64,000 nt of DNA, taken from contig OX345636.1 of assembly GCA_947044365.1 (NCBI GenBank), positions 24,337,466-24,401,465 on the forward strand. The letters are read 5' to 3'. The stretch is from Petrosia ficiformis (lineage: Eukaryota > Porifera > Demospongiae > Haplosclerida > Petrosiidae). Positions 56,922 to 64,000 of the stretch are shown one piece after another. The notes under the pieces were generated by a model. The model saw only the letters and a list, made by a program, of their open reading frames with translations, was not told where the DNA came from and searched no databases. Each line of letters starts with the position of its first letter. Position 1 is the first letter of the stretch. The translations under genes and the position numbers were made by a program.

Positions 56922-57943
56922 CAGGAGCTTATGAGCGCCGCGTAGGAGCGTCAAACTGCAGTACCATCTGTTGTCGAATCACACTTTCAGCAAAACTCCA
57001 AATATGGTCAAAAGGATGGGTTTAAAATAAGTGTTTCGAATTAGGTGGGCAATTATTAGAATCCAGTCAAGAAAATGTCGAACGAACTCATGCAGGAGAA
57101 CAGTCAAGGCACAGTCCTAAGCAGATTCGTTGTTTAGTAAAGATGAAATAGCGATCAAAACCAATGCACAGATTTCTGGGATTGAACATTTCAAGGGGGA
57201 CACTTCAAACTAACTGGAAGCCCGAAACACAAGTCAACTATACTAGTATTGTTTCTGTCAGGAAAGATGTGGGAGATTGTACAGACTCATCTTGACAGAC
57301 GCACATACGAGCGTCGATTTATAACAATTTTAATAATAATAATTTTTAGCTTTTATTTTAACCCTTTACTGACGAAGGTTGCAAATATGCAACTTTTGAA
57401 TAATGCATTAATTAACGAAGGTTGCAGATTTGCAACCTAAATAGCAAAAGGCAATTTTATGATAGAATCTTTAAATATAGAAGAAACTAACAAGCACACA
57501 CTACGAAGAAGACATTTAGTTAGTTTAAATTAGGAAAAACGTCAAGTTGTAGGCCCAAAAAAAGTGAGAAAGACGCTAAGTATGGCCGTCGCCGCTGACT
57601 ACTACTTTTTCAAACACTCGTCTTGCTGCTTTCCTGTAGCTAACGAAGCATGTTTTTGGTATCAATGGCTTTCTCAGAAGATCTTCTGTATGACTAAGTA
57701 TAGATCTTAAGGCTCCACCCACACAATATTTCCTAATTAAATTTAGGTTAATAACGAAAATGCTTATTTCAATTATAGTCGGTAAAGAGTTAATAAACAC
57801 TTATCACACCTACTTAAATCACTTACGCAGTTTACATAGGTTTTCCATATAAGGCAGTTTGCAAAGGTGTGATTCGACAACAGATGGTTCTGCAAAACAT
57901 ATTGGAGTTTGACGCTCTTTTGCGCTGCTTCGCGGCACTCTTG
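56922..57943. mobile_element. 1.0-kb MITE with 7-bp target duplication
   Basis: Subterminal inverted sequence (GAGCGTCAAACT, then CCATCTGTTGTCGAATCACA) faces itself at 56950-57000 and 57860-57920. CAGGAGC at the left and CTCTTG at the right are flanked by ATAATAG at 56915-56921 and 57944-57950. A 7-8 bp duplication would fit hAT or P-type elements. It holds the nested MITE at 57362-57789. Confidence 0.65.
57362..57789. mobile_element. nested 428-bp MITE with TTAA duplication
   Basis: TTAA at 57358-57361 and 57790-57793 flank CCCTTTACTGAC and its near-complement GTCGGTAAAGAG. Internal GAAGGTTGCA(A/G)AT(A/T)TGCAAC occurs twice (57374 and 57417). piggyBac-type by target. Confidence 0.75.
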
Positions 57944-59140
57944 ATAATAGTCATTAACCCTTTGGGGACGATTAATTGAATCACGCGTATGTTCACGTGA
58001 TCATTTCACAAAGACGCAATTTTTTTTAGGATGATGAGTAGACGTTTATTGTGATGGTATTCCCGCTTGTTGTACTATCTAAACCTACAAAACACACAAT
58101 TCCACGAAAGAAGGAGGTGTTCTACGATTTTGTGAGGCGAATGACAGAGATAACTTACCGTGAAAGGAACCATATCAACGATACATATGTTTATTGTGTC
58201 GCTTGCCATTTTTCCTACTTGAAGGTTGCTGTTTTCTACACTATTCAAATGAGGTAAGTTCTGTAAGGTGAATATGATATGTATGAAGTTCATATAATTA
58301 TATGAGTATGTGTAAAGTAGCGTTTCTACGTGCAGCAATGACTTGGCATGAGTCTCATAATTGAGTAAAAAAAATATATATATATATAAATTATACAACG
58401 GTAAGCAAGGTGTTGGACAGGTTTGACTTTTTTTTTAGTGCAGTGCTCCTTGTAGATTACGTATGAGTTGACCAGTAATACTTCTAGGAGCCAAAAGAAC
58501 ACCTTTCTCCACCAATTGATGGACCTGTGGAGGAAACTGTAATAGCTGACTAATTAGTCCAGTTTATACACCCAGCATGTATTTGTTGCATTCAGCAACT
58601 ACTGCTGGTTTCTACTTAGTCTGAGATGACCGCCTAAAAAAAGGTAAGACATTACATGTACATTCATGCAAATGAATATAAAACTGTTATTTTACCTTAC
58701 TGGTACATTAACCATGCCTACACAGTGTTTAGTAGAGTGCATCAATACTCGTCTTTTATCAAACTAAGACAATGCCAACATGTCACCACAACGATAGGGT
58801 TCTACAGTTGCTCTTGGTTTGGCCGTGAATTGCACCGGTAATCCCTTCCAATTTGATTGAACTGTTGCTAAATATGAAATATTATTCAGGGAAAACAATG
58901 TAGTATCTATACCTGTCATTGTGATCCCAACCTTTTGTAGTTCAACAGCAGCAAGGGGACTTGATTAAAAATGGTCTACATCCAAATCGTACGTCTTGTG
59001 ATGGAGACCATTGACAAGTGTTAGTAACACCTTCACTGTGTGTGGTAGCTCAGGCTTTTCTAACTGTATGTCTTTACCAAAGTAAATTCTCAATTTATGT
59101 AGGTACCCCGACACACTATCTGCTAAGACAAATGCCTTAA

Positions 59141-59935
59141 CCCTTTACAGGCGATAATTAAACTGGACGTTTTCATATATTCCGAAATTAATTATCTAGG
59201 AAAATGTGTGGGTGGAGCATGTAGTAACTAAATTTTCACCACTATAACTCTCCCGTTTTATGAAACTAGAGTTTCTAACTTACTTTGCTGGAAAGAAGAG
59301 TTGTTGAGAAAGCTATATATGTAAAATTTATGCTTCGCTATTAGCAGGAAGGTAGCAAGGCGAGTGCTTGAATATTTAGTAGTCGAAGGGCAACGCCCAC
59401 ACCCTTACTAACCTGTATAACTTCCACATTTTAAACAACACAGACTTATGACTTACGTACTTAGACAGAGGAGCTTCTAACAAAGTCGTAGATACCAAAT
59501 ACATGCTTCGTTAGATGAAAAAAAGTAGCAAGACAAGTGTTTGAAAGTGCAGTGGTCAGTGCCAACACCCGCACTTAGCGTCTTTACGTACTTAAACAAA
59601 GGAGCTTCTAACAAAGTCATAGATACCAAATACATGCTTCGTTAGATGAAAGAAAGTAGCAAGACGAGTGTTTGAAAGTACAGTGGTCAGTGCCAACACC
59701 CGCACTTAGCGTCTTTGGCAATTCGATCGCTTATAACTTTGGATTTGTTACTCGTATAGCTTCAAGTTTTGCACTGCTTAAAGAATATGTAGTGCACTGT
59801 CTTTTGTAAAAATTTGATTGAAAAATACCAAAGCAATTCAAAAATACGACCATTAATACTCATGACGTCTGTAGACGTCATTTGCTTAACAGTTTAATGT
59901 TTATGACGTGTGTAGACGTCATCCGCCGCTAAAGG
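59141..59935. mobile_element. 795-bp MITE with TTAA duplication inside piggyBac C
   Basis: TTAA at 59137-59140 and 59936-59939. Termini CCCTTTACAGGCG and (complement) CCTTTAGCGGCGG. It contains a tandem repeat of about 130 bp (59456-59583 and 59586-59717) and two palindromic TGACGT(C/G)TGTAGACGTCA words at 59863-59880 and 59904-59921. Confidence 0.8.
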
Positions 59936-60181
59936 TTAATACCCCAAGGATTGGGTTTTCCCTCAGATATTGAAGGAAACCAACTCTGACGGATTCATCA
60001 ACTGCCAAATGCTGGTCAGGGGTGTAAGCTACTTCAAATTTAGGACAAAGGAGGTCCAGCAGTGGTTGAATCTTTTGACAACAGATGTTACTGTCGATGT
60101 CTCCTGCATGTAAGTTACCAAAGATTTGGAAAAACCTGTCCCGTGAGAAGACTGATTGGAAAAAAGGGACATCGGTTGCAT

Positions 60182-60731
60182 TAGTCTGGCGAGCAGACCT
60201 TTTGCTTCCGCTTTTACATTGGGACGGGGCGGAGTAAAGGTCTGGAGACTCTTGACATGATTTCATGGGGCGTTGGAATGTAATCAATCCATGTGTCACA
60301 TGATCTGATTTCACCACGCCTTGCGCCTCAGCGCACCGAGTACGTAACGTTTATAATTTATCGTCAAGTCACGATGAAATGCTGTCTCTATTTGGTGAGT
60401 TTACCGTCTGCAAATAAAAGAAGGAGGTTGTACGGAGCATCAATCTTGTACAGTTCTAGAATTATTTAAAGTCGAAGCCACTAGACTAGGCCTTTTTACT
60501 CGTAAATTCGAGTAACCTAGCTCATCAGCTGCCGTCTGGATTGCCTCTTCCATTAATCCCGTAACTCGTGTTAATTAGCGTGTTTGTGGCTAGAGTCATG
60601 TGACTACTCGCATTTCATTGGCTCTATCAACATTCCTGCAGAGCCCATGAAATCATGTCAAGAGTCTCCAGACCTTTCCTTCGCCCCGTCCCAATGTAAA
60701 AGCGGAAGCGAAAGGTCTGCTCGCCAGACTA
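60182..60731. mobile_element. 550-bp Academ-type MITE inside piggyBac C
   Basis: Inverted repeats of about 88 bp start TAGTCTGGCGAGCAGACC, with an internal stem CAGACCTTT / AAAGGTCTG. Flanking 9-bp repeats CGGTTGCAT (60173-60181) and CGGTTGCAG (60732-60740) differ at the last base. The TAGTCTG start, the subterminal hairpin and the 9-bp duplication match the 41279 element. No coding capacity. Confidence 0.85.
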
Positions 60732-60859
60732 CGGTTGCAGTTGTTTTGGACCAGCAATCTTTCAAGTAAGGCAATTCATAATGCATTCATTCCTTCCACT
60801 GTCACAGGCTTCGAAGTGGCATATAAAGATCGTGGTGTAACCTACACATTGTTGTGTTA

Positions 60860-61290
60860 TATTGATAAGCTTATAAATTATACATTATTGTTACTTCAGT
60901 TTCTCCTCAGCATACAGCACAGGACAGAAAATGAGATTTCAGAATATAGGAAATTTGTCTGAAATGTTCATGAAATCTCATCTGTCATGAAGTGGTTGGC
61001 AGAATTTCATACTTTCTGAAATTCATAAATTTCAGTAACATTTCATACTGACAGTCAGTATATGATAGACTCAAATTTCCAGTATATGAAATTAAAACTA
61101 GAACATCACATGTCATGTAAATTTCTTAACTGACAAAATGTATTATGATAATTGAAATTTCATATATAAGAAATTAATAATGATTGCAAATGTATAATTA
61201 TTATATAATAATTATTATGAGTCATGAAAAAGAATCATGATGATTAACTCATGTTTTACTTCTGTTCATGATCAAGTGTCCAAGCAGGAA
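60860..61290. other. non-coding stretch rich in GAAATTTCA-like words
   Basis: Short inverted ATTTCAT / ATGAAAT words recur from 60928 to 61180. No gene. Confidence 0.4.
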
Positions 61291-61295
61291 CTGCA

Positions 61296-62547
61296 TCACT
61301 TTGAGGGCAGAGACGAAGTGAAGAACTTCCTGTTTTTCGTAATTTTTTTGGTCTTAGCTTGGCCACTCCGATTCTGCATTACTCGCTTATCAATTTTCTG
61401 AAACATAGAGTTAACTATTTTCGATCTCCAAGGTATTGGATGGACTGTGATATCTTCTCCATCACTCTCTTCACTAGAGAGAAAATCTTTGTTTCGGATC
61501 ACTTGCAGCCACTTTTCTTCTTGTTCTTTAGAAAGTTTTGTACTTTTCAGTACAATAGACTCTCTTTCTTTCTTTTTCTACATGAACACAGTTTATAATA
61601 AACAGTGATCTATAATTCAAATGACTCAACTCACCCTGACTATACGTTCATGTCGCCGTTTAGTTGCTTTAACATGTTCACCTTTTCCTTTACTGTCACA
61701 TTTATCTGCTTCTTTTTTTGTCCTATAGTACCTATAGGCAGCATCTACAAATAAATTAGATAAATATTGCAGTATTGGGTAATTGATATTCTTTACCTCG
61801 GATATGTGCTGAGCTAAAAGTTGGATTAATTGATCTGACTTCAGTTATAAGACGTGAAGTTACAGCTAAATTTTCTTTGGATCGAAAATTTGAACTGTAG
61901 TGAGTGAGTGGAAATACAAGTATGAATTAATGATAACCTACCCAGGAGAGAGATCCCAACCTAAGTAATCATCCTCTTCACAAAGAGTTAAGTAAGTCTT
62001 CCGAGTTTCTTGCTGTGTATGTATATATTTATTACAATTATAATTGTTAAAATTGATAACAAAGTTTTCTTACACGAATATTTTTGGGAACAACTTTTGT
62101 GATGGGTTGCTTGGGTGTGAACTCTGTGCAAGAGCCACTGGAAGAACTGGTGCATGTTGCAGGTGATGATAACAGTGTGAGTGACTGCTTGTTTACAAGT
62201 TTTTGCAATAAATCTTTCACTTCCAACATAACTTGCTTTAGTTCTCCAACTTCTGATGCCTTTACAACTGGGGATGGGGTAGCAGAATTGATCTTGTGGC
62301 TTATATCCTTTGCCGAAGTGCACTCCTTGGATACTTCTAGTGAAATTATAGAACACATTTTTAAAGTATAACATATATATATATATTACATAATGTAAGT
62401 ATAACACTGTACATCTCCATTACCAGCTTCATCATTTTTACTACTGATATGGATATCATGGATATCATCGATATCACCACTGTCAAGTGGCTCTAGATCT
62501 CCCTCTAGATCAGATAGATCAAAATCTTCTTTCTCATCATCTGTTGT
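61296..62547 (-). CDS. spliced gene of unknown function, well preserved
   Basis: Exons with consensus sites, right to left: up to 62547-62425 (acidic, EDFDLSDLEGDLEPLDSGDI), about 62343-62078 (KASEVGELKQVMLEVKDLLQ, leucine-rich helix), about 62013-61942 (TYLTLCEEDDYLGWDLSP), about 61896-61799 (ENLAVTSRLITEVRSINPTF), about 61744-61635 (DAAYRYYRTKKEADKCDSKG) and 61581-61296 (KEQEEKWLQVIRNKDFLSSE, ITVHPIPWRSKIVNSMFQKI). No stop or shift in any of the last five exons. The C-terminal WRS..VN....KID pattern recalls multi-copy genes of sponges and cnidarians. Its basic tail suggests nucleic acid binding, by inference. The true 5' end is not resolved. Confidence 0.5.
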
Positions 62548-62609
62548 TAGTTATAATTAACTGCCAATTCATAAAACCCCGCCTATATAAAATTAATAAT
62601 CATGAGTAA

Positions 62610-62731
62610 AAGAAAAAAGATACCTTTGTCCTCATTGTGATGAAGACCTGTCCTACAGATCTTTTAACACTCACAAACAGCTATACTTCAACGAGAGTGA
62701 AGGATCATGGCTAAAGAAAGTTAGACTAGGT
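62610..62731 (+). pseudogene. single zinc-finger exon fragment
   Basis: YLCPHCDEDLSYRSFNTHKQ then NESEGSWLKKVRL leads into a GTGAG donor-like site near 62731. C..C..(12)..H pattern suggests half of a zinc finger at the start of a repeat-borne gene. It is divergent from the minus-strand gene, with a TATATAAA box at 62586 between them. No downstream exon found. Confidence 0.3.
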
Positions 62732-63003
62732 GAGTGGTGGGAAACAATGGAATGGAATATTTGGATGGAATACTGGATTTTGGCTGCAAATTATGTGATG
62801 TGTGTGATTATCACCATAACTATCGTGTGTAGTCACTAATTTTAATGTATACACAGATGTTTCTGATGATATCACAAGTCACTTGTTCGTAATGATAATT
62901 TTTAAGTTTCAATCAGAATAAGGATCTTAGAACAATATTTTTAAATTAATTTTCTATTAATTTTCTATTAATTTCTTTTCATTTCTTTTTATATCTCTTC
63001 CAA
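62732..63003. other. non-coding stretch
   Basis: Nothing recognised. Confidence 0.35.
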
Positions 63004-64000
63004 TTAACTGTCCAAAGACTTCTGGATAAAGTTGAAGGTTTTCTCAATGATATTGATTAAGCCACTGCTTGACAACACATCAATATGATTCTGTGGCTTC
63101 TCGTATACATTCAGGTCAATAACAGTGCCATCACTATTCGTTTTGGCATTGCACATTATTCCCTAAACAAAAACGGTAATAATTACTACCATGTAGCATA
63201 ATTTGACATACTTTTTGTCCTTCCAAATACAATCCAAAACGGCATGTTGGAACCTCGCATTTCTTTACATCATCGAGTGATGAACACAAAAGGTAGAAAA
63301 GTAATTGGCCCAACTGTGATGACGCAAGGTGGAATGGCTGAACTGAAGCAGCCGACCAGTGTTTCTTCCCCTTCGAAAGGAAAAAAATTGAGGCAAAACA
63401 AATAGGTACACAAACTCACTTCAACACATACAATGATGCTATTTGTCTTACTGTCCAGAATACAGGATACATCTGGCTTTCCCTAAAGCACAGTTCATGT
63501 AGATTATGATAATTAACTAAGTTGTATTGCTCTTACTTTTAGTAGGTACATGGTTTGGGTATACCCAACACCAACATCACTTTCACTGGTTACATCACTT
63601 GTATCCACTATAGCACATTTTCCTTCGATAAGGACCGATACTCCACCACTGTCATTGGCAGTTTTAGGATGACAACTAAATACATTGTAAAATACTTATT
63701 GTAACTAATTTAGAATCCTGTAGCAGATACAATGACATATTGTTATAGTATACCCATTACATCACCACCTGACTTTCTCTAATAAAATCTGAAACCTCAG
63801 GTGGTTCTTTTTCACAGCTTAATTAGTAATTTTTAACAAAATTTCAATTTTAGAACTTACATGGTTATATAAGAAGCATGTAAAGGACAAGTCAAATATA
63901 GTCTGCAATGTTGAAGGACAGAATTTACAAATTGTTTTATTTTCCCATTGGCAAATGAACATGCCGCTGCTCCTCTAGCACAGGTTGCCATGTCCCTAAC
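63004..64000 (-). CDS. partial spliced gene of unknown function (3' end), continues past the window
   Basis: Minus-strand exons: 64000-63861 (ATCARGAAACSFANGKIKQF, donor GTAAG), about 63818-63756 (KEPPEVSDFIRESQ), about 63680-63538 (GGVSVLIEGKCAIVDTSDVT), about 63486-63421 (GKPDVSCILDSKTNSIIVCV), about 63370-63211 (HWSAASVQPFHLASSQLGQL, CEVPTCRFGLYLEGQK) and 63162-63004 (NSDGTVIDLNVYEKPQNHID, then stop). Splice sites are consensus and frames join without breaks except an unclear donor after exon two. KPDVS..(12)..IIVCVE could be a PD-(D/E)XK-like strand pair, a weak guess. Same strand as the 61296 gene. Confidence 0.5.

Larger units (their letters stand above)
58440..60850 (-). pseudogene. 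piggyBac transposase, copy C, split by two insertions
   Basis: From the right: KPVTVEGMNA (about 60830-60790), LPYLKDCWSKTTAT up to the MITE at 60731, then VPFFQSVFSRDRFFQIFGNL, LHAGDIDS, PDQHLAVDESV (first Asp near 60005) up to the TTAA MITE at 59939, FVLADSVSGYLHKLRIYFGK, LTLVNGLHHKTYDLDVDHF (second Asp, then a stop in place of Tyr), GLPVQFTAKPRATVEPYRCG (58840-58780) and a C-terminal exon with NKYMLGV near 58565 and KVFFWLLEV-like sequence near 58520. Coding similarity resumes exactly across each MITE once one TTAA or one 9-bp repeat is removed. Confidence 0.85.
57958..60960 (-). mobile_element. piggyBac element, copy C, interrupted by two MITEs
   Basis: A possible left terminus TTAA (57954-57957) followed by CCCTTTGGGGACG lies three bases right of the neighbouring MITE. 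Transposase exons follow on the minus strand; the right terminus was not found. Confidence 0.5.

Noticed and set aside
1..64000. CRISPR arrays, tRNA or rRNA genes
   Set aside because: No regularly spaced repeat-spacer pattern and no cloverleaf or rRNA core sequence was seen; the 49-bp and 97-bp arrays have no unique spacers.

Overview
This is a eukaryotic, AT-rich animal genome segment, most likely from a demosponge or another early-branching marine invertebrate. The evidence is GT-AG introns, metazoan-style transposons (piggyBac, hAT, Helitron, ISL2EU, Ty3/gypsy, an Academ-type element with a RecQ-like helicase), HECT-like and Ulp1-like fragments of kinds I associate with sponge and cnidarian repeat genes, and the absence of bacterial gene organisation. 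The species is an inference and no host gene was securely recognised. Almost the whole window is an accessory, repeat-rich landscape of nested and broken mobile elements.

Layout, left half. 1-2900: endogenous ambisense single-stranded-DNA virus (parvovirus-like superfamily 3 helicase gene on +, broken partner gene on -, a 49-bp tandem repeat beside it). 3000-4760: fragments of a zinc-binding repeat protein and a Helitron. 4765-7632: piggyBac copy A, which matches in inverse orientation copy B at about 48318-53009. 7900-9600: pieces of Ulp1-like and C2H2 repeat proteins. 9574-12800: two different hAT remnants. 13566-14850: a degenerate tandem array interrupted by a 602-bp TTAA-inserting MITE. 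16009-19800: an old Academ-type copy with an inverted first helicase exon. 21996-25347: a broken SAM-like/HECT-like gene carrying a small inverted-repeat insertion. 25690-26190: a YqaJ/PHD-like ISL2EU fragment. 26196-29364: a decayed Ty3/gypsy element on -.

Layout, right half. 30240-35575: a Helitron Rep gene interrupted by a complete 3.9-kb piggyBac element (copy D) bounded by TTAA. 35926-38548: a frameshifted repeat protein with a possible RNase H-fold transposase core. 41279-46519: a 5.24-kb Academ-type element with 71-bp inverted repeats, 9-bp target duplications, a spliced RecQ-like helicase and a DUF6589-like transposase pseudogene. 46772-48293: another repeat-protein pseudogene. 53460-55700: convergent YqaJ nuclease and ISL2EU transposase remnants. 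56922-60960: three nested insertions in and beside piggyBac copy C. 61296-64000: two well-preserved spliced genes of unknown function on -.

How the parts relate. The elements record an order of insertion: piggyBac D went into a Helitron; a TTAA MITE and an Academ-type MITE went into piggyBac C; TTAA MITEs went into a tandem array and into a 1-kb hAT/P-like MITE. The Academ-type element and the 60182 MITE share terminal sequence style and duplication length, so the autonomous copy (or relatives) could have mobilised the MITE. Several ORFs remain open but carry substitutions at catalytic positions (Walker B Asp to Asn in the helicase, Asp to Asn or His in piggyBac copies, His to Arg in the Helitron HUH motif).
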